Below, piece after piece: positions 43,072 to 52,166 of a stretch of 64,000 bases of DNA. Below the pieces are notes generated by a model. The model did no database searches. It was not told where the DNA came from and worked only from the letters and a program-made list of their open reading frames with translations. The position numbers were made by a program, and so were the translations under genes. The stretch is from JAJNPS01 sp031378845. Lineage in GTDB: Bacteria; Pseudomonadota; Alphaproteobacteria; Rhodobacterales; Rhodobacteraceae. How positions within the stretch are numbered: position 1 is the stretch's first letter; the number at the start of each line of letters is the position of its first letter. Location: assembly GCA_031378845.1 (NCBI GenBank), contig JANNES010000026.1, positions 62,001-126,000 on the forward strand, written 5' to 3'.

Positions 43072-43122
43072 TTGTCACCCAAGACCGCTAGGAATGAACC
43101 GGGAACCGTCTGGAGTGCCGCG

Positions 43123-44100
43123 ATGATCACAACGTATCGAACGCAGAACGGGCGACTTGACGAAGCCGCGGGTGATCTGGCCGATTTGACCGGGATTGTC
43201 TGGGTCGACCTGGTCAATCCGGCGACCGACGAGGAAAACAGGCTTGAGGTTTTGCTTGGGCTCGACATTCCGACGCGCGACGACATGCAAGAGATCGAAC
43301 CATCATCCCGGCTTTATTCCGAACCGGGGGCGGTCTATCTGACCGCGCAGATCATTGCCACGCATGACCCGACTGAGACCGAAATCGGACCGGTAACCTT
43401 TATGCTGACCTCGGATCGCCTGATCACGATCCATTATCACAAACCGGGGTCCTTTGCGTTCTTCGCAGGCTTGGCCAAGACCCATGACATGGGATGTTCC
43501 ACCGGCCAGACGACGTTGATGGCGCTTTTGGAGACCATCGTTGACCGGCTTGCGGATATCATCGAGGGCGAGGCGCGCAAACTGGATGCGCTGACCAAGG
43601 CGATCTTCGAGGCACACAGGCCCAGCGGCAAAAGCAGTACGCTGGCGGCACTGCTGCAGCGGATCGGCCGAGCAGAGGATCTGAATGGCAAGATCATCGA
43701 GAGCCTGTCGACCATTCAGCGCGTCTTGAGCTATCTCGGCGCGCCTCTGACGACCGAAGCGCACGCGCTGCTCAAAGGGTTGAACAAGGGTCAGCTGAAG
43801 TCACTGGTCCGCGACGTTCGCTCCCTTTCGGAAACTGCTGCCACCCAGTCGCACAAGATCCTGTTTCAGCTCGATGCGACCCTTGGCGTGATCAATATCC
43901 GCCAGTCCGACATCATCAAGATCTTTTCGGTGGTGGCGTTTGTGTTTCTGCCGCCCACCCTGATCGCGTCGATCTACGGGATGAATTTCAGTTACATGCC
44001 CGAGCTGGACTGGCTCTGGGGTTACCCGATGGCGATCGGCCTGATGCTGCTGTCCGCGCTGGTGCCTTATTGGATTTTCCGCGCCAAGAAACTGCTTTGA
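43123..44100 (+). CDS. corA: CorA-family magnesium/divalent cation transporter
   Basis: The product has 325 residues from ATG 43123 with TGGAGTG upstream. It has a large cytoplasmic N-terminal domain, a long helix, then two C-terminal membrane helices separated by the hallmark YGMNF. The final basic segment FRAKKLL is typical. It forms a pentameric Mg2+ (or Co2+/Ni2+) channel. The gene follows the ftsH terminator and precedes a MOSC gene by 16 bases. Confidence 0.94.
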   Translation: MITTYRTQNGRLDEAAGDLADLTGIVWVDLVNPATDEENRLEVLLGLDIPTRDDMQEIEPSSRLYSEPGAVYLTAQIIATHDPTETEIGPVTFMLTSDRLITIHYHKPGSFAFFAGLAKTHDMGCSTGQTTLMALLETIVDRLADIIEGEARKLDALTKAIFEAHRPSGKSSTLAALLQRIGRAEDLNGKIIESLSTIQRVLSYLGAPLTTEAHALLKGLNKGQLKSLVRDVRSLSETAATQSHKILFQLDATLGVINIRQSDIIKIFSVVAFVFLPPTLIASIYGMNFSYMPELDWLWGYPMAIGLMLLSALVPYWIFRAKKLL

Positions 44101-44116
44101 CACACAGGAACACTGG

Positions 44117-44731
44117 ATGCCCGCGCTGATCCCGACCGACCACTACGGCACAATCGTCTGGCTTGGCGCGCAGGCGCTGCCCGTCGAAGATCTGGTGATC
44201 CGGGCCGCGCCCGTCTTGCAGATGCCGCTGACCTTTGCTGGCTTTGCGGGCGAAAGCCATGCCGGGGAAACGCGACCCGCATGCAGTCGTGTCAAGGCGC
44301 AGTATCCGCGCGGCACGACGATCCGCAACGTACGCCAGCTGTCCGTCGTCAGCGCCGAAGAGATGGCGCTGGTCGCGGCCGAGCTGGGGCTTGCGGACTT
44401 TGATTATGCCTGGATCGGGGCGTCTGTCGTGATCGAGGGGATCGCTGATTTCAGCCATATCCCGCCGTCGTCGCGCCTGCAGGCCGATCGCGGTGCCACG
44501 CTGGTGGTCGACATGGAGAATCGCCCGTGCAAGGAACCTGCGGTCACGATCGAAACGGTCCGCCCGGGCCATGGTAGGGCGTTCGCGGCTGCGGCCGACG
44601 GGCGACGCGGGGTGACGGCTTGGGTGGAGCGTGAGGGCGCGCTGCGCCTGGGCCAAAAGGTTCGGCTGCACATTCCCGATCAGCCGGGCTGGGCGAAGCT
44701 GGATGCGACGCGCGCGGCCTACCCCAGATAG
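44117..44731 (+). CDS. MOSC-domain protein
   Basis: This 204-residue protein starts at ATG 44117 with ACAGGAACA upstream. Its core matches the MOSC fold: GESHAGETRPACSRVKAQYPRGTTIRNVRQLSVVSAEEMALVAAELG, then SSRLQADRGATLVVDMENRPC with the family cysteine near residue 137. MOSC domains carry activated sulfur or molybdenum cofactor. No pyranopterin enzyme is adjacent. The exact substrate is unknown. It follows corA closely and may be read with it. Confidence 0.82.
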   Translation: MPALIPTDHYGTIVWLGAQALPVEDLVIRAAPVLQMPLTFAGFAGESHAGETRPACSRVKAQYPRGTTIRNVRQLSVVSAEEMALVAAELGLADFDYAWIGASVVIEGIADFSHIPPSSRLQADRGATLVVDMENRPCKEPAVTIETVRPGHGRAFAAAADGRRGVTAWVEREGALRLGQKVRLHIPDQPGWAKLDATRAAYPR

Positions 44732-44895
44732 CGCGCGGGCGCATGGCCGATTTCGCATCCGTGCGCCCCGAGTTTCCGATGACAAACGCGCGCTGGCGAA
44801 TTTCGCAAGGTTTAGGTCGCAAAACACCCTGTGTCGGGCCGCATCCACCGGTATCACGTCGCCAACGGGTTCTTCTGCCCGACAGGGAGACAGCC

Positions 44896-46569
44896 ATGGC
44901 CATCAAGACCGATATCGAGATTGCACGGGAAGCGAAAAAGAAACCGATCATGGAGATCGGGGCCAAGCTTGGCATCCCGTCCGAACATCTGCTGCCATAC
45001 GGCCATGACAAGGCCAAGATAGGGCAGGAGTTCATCAAGGGCCTCACCGGCAAAAAGGACGGCAAGCTGATCCTGGTGACTGCAATCAACCCGACGCCTG
45101 CGGGCGAGGGCAAGACCACGACGACGGTGGGTCTGGGCGACGGTCTGAACCGGATCGGCAAGAAGGCGGTGGTGTGCATCCGCGAGGCGTCCTTGGGCCC
45201 GAACTTCGGGATGAAGGGCGGCGCTGCGGGCGGCGGCTATTCCCAGGTCGTGCCGATGGAAGAGATGAACCTGCATTTCACCGGCGATTTCCATGCCATC
45301 ACATCCGCGCACAACCTTTTGTCGGCGATGATCGACAACCATATCTACTGGGGCAACAGCCTCGATATCGACGAACGTCGCATCGTCTGGCGCCGGGTAA
45401 TGGACATGAATGACCGCGCACTGCGCGATATCGTGGTCAGCCTTGGTGGCGTGTCGAACGGCTTTCCGCGCCAGACCGGGTTCGACATCACCGTGGCGTC
45501 CGAAGTGATGGCGATCCTGTGTCTGTCAAACGATCTGCCCGACCTGCAAAAGCGTCTGGGCGACATCGTTGTGGCCTACACGCGCGAGAAAAAGCCGATC
45601 TATGCCCGCGACCTCAAGGCCGATGGCGCAATGACCGTGTTGCTCAAGGACGCGATGCAGCCGAACCTGGTGCAGACTCTTGAGAACAACCCGGCCTTGG
45701 TGCATGGCGGCCCGTTCGCAAATATCGCACACGGCTGTAATTCGGTCATCGCCACCAAGACGGCGTTGAAGCTTGGAGAGTATGTGGTGACCGAAGCAGG
45801 CTTTGGCGCGGACCTCGGCGCCGAAAAGTTCTTTGACATCAAGTGCCGCAAGGCGGGGCTGAAACCGGCGGCGGCGGTGATCGTGGCCACGGTGCGCGCG
45901 ATGAAGATGAACGGCGGGGTGGCCAAGGCCGACCTCGGCGCCGAGAACGTGGCCGCCGTGAAAAAGGGCTGCCCGAACCTTGGCCGCCATATCGGCAACG
46001 TCAAGGGGTTCGGCGTGCCGGTGGTCGTGGCGATCAACCATTTCTACAGCGATACCGATGCCGAGATCGCCGCCGTGAAGGCCTATGTTGCCGAGCAGGG
46101 CGCCGAGGCGATCCTGTGCAAGCATTGGGCGCAAGGCTCGGCAGGGATCGAAGAGCTGGCGCACAAGGTCGTCGCTTTGGCCGAGGGGCCGTCGAATTTT
46201 GCCCCGCTTTATCCTGACGATATGCCGCTGTTTGCCAAGATCGAGACCATCGCCAAGCGCATCTACCACGCTGACGACGTGATCGCCGACAAGTCGATCC
46301 GCGACCAGCTGAAAACGTGGGAGGCAGCGGGCTATGGCCATCTGCCGATCTGTATCGCCAAGACGCAGTACAGCTTTACCACCGATCCATCGGTGCGCGG
46401 CGCGCCCACGGGCCATTCGGTGCCGGTGCGGGAAGTGCGGCTGTCGGCGGGTGCGGGTTTTATCGTCGCAATCTGCGGTGAGATCATGACGATGCCGGGC
46501 CTGCCCAAGGTGCCATCGGCCGAAGTCATCCGGCTGAACGATCTGGGCTTTGTCGAGGGGCTGTTCTGA
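44896..46569 (+). CDS. fhs: formate--tetrahydrofolate ligase
   Basis: The product has 557 residues from ATG 44896 with CAGGGAGACAG upstream; the longer frame to 44743 has no support. The ATP loop is NPTPAGEGKTTT near residue 70. REASLGPNFGMKGGAAGGGY, GGPFANIAHGCNSV and the C-terminal GFIVAICGEIMTMPGLP are signature blocks. It makes 10-formyl-THF from formate, ATP and THF. It is followed by a chorismate mutase gene and folD, so the folate genes probably share a transcript. Confidence 0.97.
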   Translation: MAIKTDIEIAREAKKKPIMEIGAKLGIPSEHLLPYGHDKAKIGQEFIKGLTGKKDGKLILVTAINPTPAGEGKTTTTVGLGDGLNRIGKKAVVCIREASLGPNFGMKGGAAGGGYSQVVPMEEMNLHFTGDFHAITSAHNLLSAMIDNHIYWGNSLDIDERRIVWRRVMDMNDRALRDIVVSLGGVSNGFPRQTGFDITVASEVMAILCLSNDLPDLQKRLGDIVVAYTREKKPIYARDLKADGAMTVLLKDAMQPNLVQTLENNPALVHGGPFANIAHGCNSVIATKTALKLGEYVVTEAGFGADLGAEKFFDIKCRKAGLKPAAAVIVATVRAMKMNGGVAKADLGAENVAAVKKGCPNLGRHIGNVKGFGVPVVVAINHFYSDTDAEIAAVKAYVAEQGAEAILCKHWAQGSAGIEELAHKVVALAEGPSNFAPLYPDDMPLFAKIETIAKRIYHADDVIADKSIRDQLKTWEAAGYGHLPICIAKTQYSFTTDPSVRGAPTGHSVPVREVRLSAGAGFIVAICGEIMTMPGLPKVPSAEVIRLNDLGFVEGLF

Positions 46570-46632
46570 TCCGTCGCATTGTCATGGCCCCGGTTGATGC
46601 GTAAACCGGGTCCGACAGTGGAGTCTGACCCC

Positions 46633-46962
46633 ATGAACGCCCCTAAAACCCCGAAAGACTGCACCACCATGGCCGACATAAGGGCCGAGATTGATCGCGT
46701 GGACGAAGAACTCGTGCGCCTCTTTGCACAGCGCGCGGGCTACATCGACCGGGCGGTGGTGGTGAAATCGGACCTGAAGCTGCCCGCCCGGATTACGCCG
46801 CGAGTCGAAGAGGTCGTAACCAATGTCCGCCGCCATGCCGAGGCGAACGGACTGCCGCCGGATCTGGTGGAAAAGCTTTGGCGGCGCTTGATCGACTGGT
46901 CCATTGCGCGCGAAGAGTCGATGCTGGGTCCCGATAGCTTGCGCGAAGACCCCAAGACCTGA
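46633..46962 (+). CDS. chorismate mutase (AroQ type)
   Basis: This 109-residue all-helical protein starts at ATG 46633 with TGGAG upstream. AroQ pattern residues are present: DIRAEIDRVDEELVRLFAQRAGYIDRAVVVK, then the Arg/Glu pair in RITPRVEEVVTNVRRHA and EKLWRRLIDWSIAREE. It converts chorismate to prephenate; pyochelin-type isochorismate-pyruvate lyases share this fold and cannot be excluded. Its place between two folate genes, 63 bases after fhs and 10 before folD, is unusual in terms of pathway. Confidence 0.85.
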   Translation: MNAPKTPKDCTTMADIRAEIDRVDEELVRLFAQRAGYIDRAVVVKSDLKLPARITPRVEEVVTNVRRHAEANGLPPDLVEKLWRRLIDWSIAREESMLGPDSLREDPKT

Positions 46963-46972
46963 AGGAACCAAC

Positions 46973-47860
46973 ATGACCACGATCATCGACGGCAAGGCCT
47001 TTGCAGCCCGGGTCCGCGCGCAAGTGCAGGCACATGTGGCGCGGCTGGTCAAAGAGCATGAGATTCAGCCCGGGCTGGCGGTGGTGCTGGTGGGTGAGGA
47101 CCCCGCGTCGCAGGTCTACGTTCGCAACAAGCACGCCTCGACCATCGAGGTCGGCATGGCATCATTCGAACATCGGTTGTCTGCGGATACCTCTGAGGTC
47201 GATCTTCTGGATCTCGTCCGTCGGCTGAATGGCGATCCTAAAGTTCACGGCATTCTGGTGCAGTTGCCGCTGCCGGCGCATCTGAATTCTGAACTGATCA
47301 TCAACACCATCGACCCGGCTAAGGATGTCGACGGCTTTCACATTTCCAACGTCGGGCTGCTTGGGACCGGGCAGAAGTCGATGGTGCCCTGCACGCCGCT
47401 GGGGTGCCTGATGATGTTGCGCGACCATCACGGGTCACTGTCGGGGATGAATGCCGTGGTCGTGGGGCGGTCCAACATCGTCGGCAAGCCGATGGCGCAA
47501 CTGCTGCTCGGTGACAGCTGCACGGTGACGATTGCGCATTCGCGGACCAAGGATCTGGCAGCCGTCTGCCGGGGCGCGGATATTCTGGTGGCGGCGGTCG
47601 GGCGGCCCGAGATGATCAGCGGCGATTATGTAAAACCCGGCGCCACGGTGATCGACGTCGGCATCAACCGGATCGAGCGGGATGGCAAGATCAAGCTGGT
47701 CGGCGACGTCGATTTCGCCAGTGCAGCCGCAGTGGCAGGGGCAATCACGCCAGTGCCGGGCGGCGTTGGTCCGATGACCATTGCGTGCCTTTTGGCCAAC
47801 ACGCTGACGGCGAGTTGTCGCGCGAACGGGTTGCCGGAACCCGAAGGGCTGACCGCATAA
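46973..47860 (+). CDS. folD: methylenetetrahydrofolate dehydrogenase / methenyltetrahydrofolate cyclohydrolase
   Basis: This 295-residue bifunctional enzyme interconverts methylene-, methenyl- and 10-formyl-THF. Its catalytic Tyr49 and Lys53 are in YVRNK. GILVQLPLP, DVDGFH, the NADP loop VVVGRSNIVGKP and the closing PVPGGVGPMT are all intact. ATG 46973 follows AAGGAACCAAC. It completes the one-carbon pair with fhs. Repeat family A, copy 2, begins at the first base after its stop. Confidence 0.97.
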   Translation: MTTIIDGKAFAARVRAQVQAHVARLVKEHEIQPGLAVVLVGEDPASQVYVRNKHASTIEVGMASFEHRLSADTSEVDLLDLVRRLNGDPKVHGILVQLPLPAHLNSELIINTIDPAKDVDGFHISNVGLLGTGQKSMVPCTPLGCLMMLRDHHGSLSGMNAVVVGRSNIVGKPMAQLLLGDSCTVTIAHSRTKDLAAVCRGADILVAAVGRPEMISGDYVKPGATVIDVGINRIERDGKIKLVGDVDFASAAAVAGAITPVPGGVGPMTIACLLANTLTASCRANGLPEPEGLTA

Positions 47861-47960
47861 AGCAGTTTGCCTTTATTCTGGGTCAGACTGAAGGCAAACC
47901 CGGACAGGCGATCGGCGGGTATGCTGCGTTTTGCGTTTGATCCGGCGCACCAGATCAAAG
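47861..47960. repeat. dispersed intergenic repeat, family A, copy 2
   Basis: It matches 8861-8960 at 81 of 100 positions and begins at the base after the folD stop. It has an outer stem GTTTGCCT (47865-47872) / AGGCAAAC (47892-47899) and an inner stem GATCCGG (47939-47945) / CCAGATC (47950-47956) with one mismatch. The inner stem is conserved in place with copy 1, although the bases differ. Confidence 0.75.
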
Positions 47961-47970
47961 GCAGATCGTT

Positions 47971-48618
47971 TTAGCGCGGCATCGGGATCGCAAGGGCCCG
48001 TACACCAGTCACGATGGCCAACGCGTCGGGGCGCATGAGGGCGGTCAGCACGGCATCATCGCTCCACAGCCCACCGGTATAGGTGCCATAGGCGGGCAGG
48101 ATGACCCGCGCCGCATCGGCCAGAAAACAGGGCCGCGCTTGGCTGGCCAGACGGGCTTTGGGATGGTAGTGACCCGACACCTCACATGTTTCGGTCGGCT
48201 TGGCGATGTGGCGAAACGTCAGGCCGGCGATCACCACCTCGGCCTTGTGGCTGCCGCCCACATCCAGCGGCCCCGGATCGTGATTGCCTTCGACCCAAGT
48301 CCAGTGCCGCCCGGCCATCAGCCGCGCAAGCCACAGACGGTCGGACTCGTCCAAACTCTCGCTGGCGGCCATGTCGTCGAAACTGTCGCCGAGGCAGATG
48401 ACACGGGTGGCGCGCGTCGCCTCCATATCGGCATCAAGCCTGCCCAGCGTCGCGCGGGTATCGTAGGGTGGCAGCAGCGACCCACCCCGGCGGGCCAGCC
48501 GTTCCGACTTGCCGAAATGCAGATCGGAGACGCACAAAAGCGCCTCTTGCGGCCAATAAAGCGCGCCTGACGGCATCGCATGCAAGGTGGCTTGGCCAAG
48601 AGAGAGCGGGTGATGCAT
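47971..48618 (-). CDS. ligase-associated metallophosphoesterase (PdeM family)
   Basis: The product has 215 residues from ATG 48618. The five calcineurin-like metal motifs are visible: SDLHFGK, GDSFDD, GNHD, a central His, and GHYHPK. Proteins of this type, next to an Lhr-like helicase and often a DNA ligase, belong to a DNA-damage repair set. Here the Lhr-like gene is immediately upstream on the same strand (77 bases away), but no ligase gene is in the window. Possible TTG 48654 extends it by 12 residues. Confidence 0.86.
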   Translation of the reverse strand: MHHPLSLGQATLHAMPSGALYWPQEALLCVSDLHFGKSERLARRGGSLLPPYDTRATLGRLDADMEATRATRVICLGDSFDDMAASESLDESDRLWLARLMAGRHWTWVEGNHDPGPLDVGGSHKAEVVIAGLTFRHIAKPTETCEVSGHYHPKARLASQARPCFLADAARVILPAYGTYTGGLWSDDAVLTALMRPDALAIVTGVRALAIPMPR

Positions 48619-48695
48619 GCCGCAGATGTGGACCGGAGGGGGGGGTGTTGGCAAGGGCCGCTTCGACGATTTCAGGCGTAGGTGGCCGGGACGGA

Positions 48696-51089
48696 TCAGG
48701 CAAGGCCTGCGGCTTGCATCAAACGCGTGGCGGCGTCCTGTGCCATCCGCTCGCGGCCCTCGCCATAGACGGGAACGCGGCCGGGTTCAAGAAACAGCGG
48801 GGCGGCCAGCGGGGTGACGCGGGTCAGGCGGCGCAGGTCGATATTGGAACCGACGCGGGTAAGCAGGGCCTCGATGCGGCCAAAGTCGACCAGACCGCGC
48901 AACGCTTCTTGGCGCGTGATCTGCAAAAGCAGGTGGTCTGGGTCATATTTGCGAAGCGTGTCGTAGAGGATGTCGGACGAAAACGTCGCTTGTCGCCCGG
49001 ATCTGCGGCGGCCCTGATGGGAGCGTTCGATCAGGCCCGAGATGATGGCCGAGGCGCGGAAGGTGCGCTTCATCACGGCGTTTCCGGCAAGCCAGCTTTC
49101 CAGACCGTCGCGCAGAGCGTCGAGGTCGAACAGGGGGGCGGCGTCGGTCACGGGTTCAAGGCCCCAGATCAGTGTGGCATAGTCGGTGGCGGCAAAACCG
49201 AGGGGGGCAAGGCCGGTTTCCTCCATCCGTTTGGTGATCAGAAGCCCGAGGGTTTGCTGGCCGTTGCGACCCGCGAACCCATAGATCACGAGGTGTTCGC
49301 GCCCGTCATGCGGGAACGATTCCAAAAGCAGCGAATGGGGGTCCGGCAGGCGTGAGACCGCGCGCTGAAGGGCGAGCCACTGGGCCGTGTGGGCGGGCAG
49401 ATCGGGCCAGGTATCTTGCTGACAGATCTGTAGAATCCGATTTGTGAGCAGGGTTGATGTTGAGAACTTTGAGCCGCTGAACACGGCGACCTTTGGGTCA
49501 CGGCCGGGTTGTTTGGTGACCTCGACCGTCATCTCGCGCAGGCCTTCGTAGCGGACGACCTGGCCGCCGATGAGGAAGGTGTCGCCCGGCGTCAGGGAGG
49601 CGGCGAAGTCTTCCTCCACTTCGCCCAGCGGGGTGCCGCCGAACTGGTTTTTAAGGCGGACCTTGAGGGTTTCGATGTCGTAGATGGTGCCGAGGTTCTG
49701 GCGGATCACTGCGGACGCGCGGGGGTCGCGGAGGTGCCATTTGCCGTTCGTCAGTTTCAGCCGCTGCCAGCGGTCATAGGCGCGCAAGGCGTAGCCGCCG
49801 GTCGCGACGAAATCGAGACAGGCATTGAATTCGGACCGCGTCAGGGCCGCGTAGGGGCCTGCGGCCTTGATCTCGTCGTAGAGGTCATCGGCGTCAAACG
49901 GCGCGGAACACGCGACCAGCAAGATGTGCTGGCACAGGACATCGCGGGGACCGGGGCCGCGCGGCTCGCCATCCAGTGTATGTGCACGGACCGCATCGAG
50001 GGCGGCCTTGCATTCGACGACTTCAAAGCGGTTGGCTGGCAACAATAACGCCTTTGAGGGTGCATTGTAGCGGTGATTGGCGCGACCGATGCGCTGCACC
50101 AGACGCTTGACGTTTTTTGGAGCACCGATCTGGATCACGAGGTCCACATCACCCCAGTCGATGCCGAGGTCCAAAGAGCCGGTGCAGACCACCGCGCGCA
50201 AGGCGCCTGCGACCATCGCGGCCTCGACGCGGTCGCGTTGTTCGCGGGCGAGGCTGCCGTGGTGGATCGCGATGGGCAGGTTGTCGTCATTTTGTAACCA
50301 CAGGGCATGAAAGAACAGTTCCGCCTGGGCGCGGGTGTTGTGGAAGATGAGCGTGGTGCGGTGCTGGCGGACGTGTTCCAGCACGGCGGCAATCGCATAG
50401 CGCCCGCCACCACCGGCCCAAGGCGGCGCTTCATCGGTTACCAGCATGGCGATATCGGGGTCGGGGCCGGGGTCGGCCTGCAGAATTTGCGTCCTGGAAT
50501 GCAGGAAACGGGCAAGGGCCGGGGGATCCTCGACGGTGGCGGACAGGCCGACGAGACGCAAGGAAGGCGACAGGGTGGCGAGGCGGGAGACGAGGAGCGA
50601 GAGCTGGTCGCCGCGTTTGGATTCTGCCAGCGCGTGGATTTCATCAACGATAACCCGTTGCAATCCTTGGAACATCCGGGGCGCGTCCTCGTAGGACAGC
50701 AGGAGCGCCAGGCTTTCGGGCGTGGTCAGCAGAATGTGCGGCGGATCGGCGCGTTGGCGGCGGCGCTGGGTATAGGTGGTGTCGCCGGTGCGGTCCTCGA
50801 CGCGGACTACGAGGCCCGCACCTTCGATCGGGGTGCGCAGGTTGCGGCGGATGTCGGCGGTGAGCGCCTTGAGCGGCGAGATATAGAGCGTGTGCAGGCC
50901 GGGCCCCGGTTTTTCCCCGAGTTCCGAGAGGGTTGGGAGGAACCCCGCAAGGGTCTTGCCGCCGCCGGTGGGGGCAATCAGCAAGGTCGCAGGATCGCCT
51001 GCACGGGCCAGCATCTCTTGCTGATGGGGGTGGAGCGACCAGCCTTTGGCGGTGAACCACGTGGCGAGGGCTGGGGGGAGCGCGGTCAT
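48696..51089 (-). CDS. ligase-associated DEAD/DEAH box helicase (Lhr family)
   Basis: This 797-residue SF2 helicase starts at ATG 51089. Its frame is open further upstream but without a ribosome-binding site. Motifs: Walker A APTGGGKT (residues 39-46), DEIHAL, SATV, GSLDLGIDWG and QRIGRANHR. The large C-terminal region is the Lhr-type winged helix and beta-barrel domain (YDTLRKYDPDHLLLQITRQEALRGLVDFGRIEALL). It unwinds DNA in alkylation or cross-link repair. It precedes pdeM, with which it forms the conserved helicase-nuclease pair. Confidence 0.92.
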   Translation of the reverse strand: MTALPPALATWFTAKGWSLHPHQQEMLARAGDPATLLIAPTGGGKTLAGFLPTLSELGEKPGPGLHTLYISPLKALTADIRRNLRTPIEGAGLVVRVEDRTGDTTYTQRRRQRADPPHILLTTPESLALLLSYEDAPRMFQGLQRVIVDEIHALAESKRGDQLSLLVSRLATLSPSLRLVGLSATVEDPPALARFLHSRTQILQADPGPDPDIAMLVTDEAPPWAGGGGRYAIAAVLEHVRQHRTTLIFHNTRAQAELFFHALWLQNDDNLPIAIHHGSLAREQRDRVEAAMVAGALRAVVCTGSLDLGIDWGDVDLVIQIGAPKNVKRLVQRIGRANHRYNAPSKALLLPANRFEVVECKAALDAVRAHTLDGEPRGPGPRDVLCQHILLVACSAPFDADDLYDEIKAAGPYAALTRSEFNACLDFVATGGYALRAYDRWQRLKLTNGKWHLRDPRASAVIRQNLGTIYDIETLKVRLKNQFGGTPLGEVEEDFAASLTPGDTFLIGGQVVRYEGLREMTVEVTKQPGRDPKVAVFSGSKFSTSTLLTNRILQICQQDTWPDLPAHTAQWLALQRAVSRLPDPHSLLLESFPHDGREHLVIYGFAGRNGQQTLGLLITKRMEETGLAPLGFAATDYATLIWGLEPVTDAAPLFDLDALRDGLESWLAGNAVMKRTFRASAIISGLIERSHQGRRRSGRQATFSSDILYDTLRKYDPDHLLLQITRQEALRGLVDFGRIEALLTRVGSNIDLRRLTRVTPLAAPLFLEPGRVPVYGEGRERMAQDAATRLMQAAGLA

Positions 51090-51162
51090 GGAACAGATGT
51101 AGGACAGCGGTCGGGGCGTGGAAAGCGGGCAGTGCATCAGGTGTCGAAAAAGGGCGTCGGCT

Positions 51163-51195
51163 TTCTGTCGGACTTTTGTCGGACATTTGTCGGAC
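51163..51195. repeat. three tandem 11-base repeats
   Basis: Three units ending TGTCGGAC repeat at 11-base spacing (51163-51173, 51174-51184, 51185-51195), with a degenerate fourth after. They lie in the divergent region between the lhr-like gene and ymdB. Helical phasing suggests protein binding. Confidence 0.6.
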
Positions 51196-51353
51196 ATCCG
51201 TCCTGACCGGTGATGCGGGGTGCCCAGAGGAACGTGTGCCTTGCGTGTGCCAAAGGTATGACAGGCGTGTGCCTTGCGTCGGGCCGCGCGGCACTTGTGC
51301 CTGACCACCGGAATCCTCTTGCCGAGTCCGCGCCCCGCGCCTAATCGGAGCAC

Positions 51354-52166
51354 ATGAAACTTCTGTTCCTTGGCGACGTGATGGGGCGAGCGGGGCGCGC
51401 GGCGGTGACCGAACGGTTGCCGGGCCTGCGTACCGAATGGGGCCTCGATTTCGTCGTGGTCAATGGCGAGAATGCGAGCCAGGGGATCGGGCTTACGCCG
51501 GAGCATGCACGTGTGCTCTTGGCGGCGGGGGCGGATGTCGTGACCCTGGGCGACCATGCGTTCGACCAGAAGGACATGCTGAGTTTCATCGAGACGGAAC
51601 CGCGCATCATCCGGCCCCTGAATTTCTCCAAGGTGGCGCCCGGTCGCGGGGCCGGGGTGTTCGAGGCGACGCGGGGGCGGCGCGTGTTGGTGGCGCAGGT
51701 GCTGGGTCAGGTGTTCATGAAGCGGCCGTTTGACGATCCCTTCAGCGCCATCGAGACGGTTTTGAAGACCCATACCCTTGGCGGCGCGGTTCAGGCCGCG
51801 ATTGTCGATATGCACGCCGAGGCCACGTCGGAAAAGATGGGCATGGGGCATTGGTGCGACGGGCAGGCGAGCCTTGTTGTCGGTACACATACCCATGTGC
51901 CGACGGCAGATGCGATGATCCTGCCCAAGGGCACGGCTTACCAGTCCGATGCCGGGATGTGCGGCGACTATGACAGTGTGATCGGGATGGAAAAGCTGGA
52001 ACCGCTGCGCCGGTTCGTCACCGGCATGGCCAAGGGGCGGTTCGAGCCAGCCGACGGGCCAGCCACGCTGTCGGGCGTCTATGTCGAGACCGATGACAAG
52101 ACGGGCCGTGCGACGACCGTGCGGATGATCCGCGTCGGCGGACGGCTGCAAGAGGCGCGAATTTGA
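51354..52166 (+). CDS. YmdB-type metallophosphoesterase (TIGR00282 family)
   Basis: The product has 270 residues from ATG 51354. Metal-binding motifs: LGDVMGRAGR (Asp8), VVNGENASQG, TLGDHAFDQ, DMHAEATSEK and VGTHTHVPTAD. The family includes B. subtilis YmdB, a phosphodiesterase that acts on cyclic nucleotides or RNA. The stop overlaps the start of the permease gene at 52163 as TTGA. The upstream region is 264 bases, with tandem repeats. Confidence 0.92.
   Translation: MKLLFLGDVMGRAGRAAVTERLPGLRTEWGLDFVVVNGENASQGIGLTPEHARVLLAAGADVVTLGDHAFDQKDMLSFIETEPRIIRPLNFSKVAPGRGAGVFEATRGRRVLVAQVLGQVFMKRPFDDPFSAIETVLKTHTLGGAVQAAIVDMHAEATSEKMGMGHWCDGQASLVVGTHTHVPTADAMILPKGTAYQSDAGMCGDYDSVIGMEKLEPLRRFVTGMAKGRFEPADGPATLSGVYVETDDKTGRATTVRMIRVGGRLQEARI

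Noticed and set aside
44732..44895. Possible riboswitch in the fhs leader
   Set aside because: The 164 bases show no motif of a known folate or one-carbon riboswitch that I can recognise.
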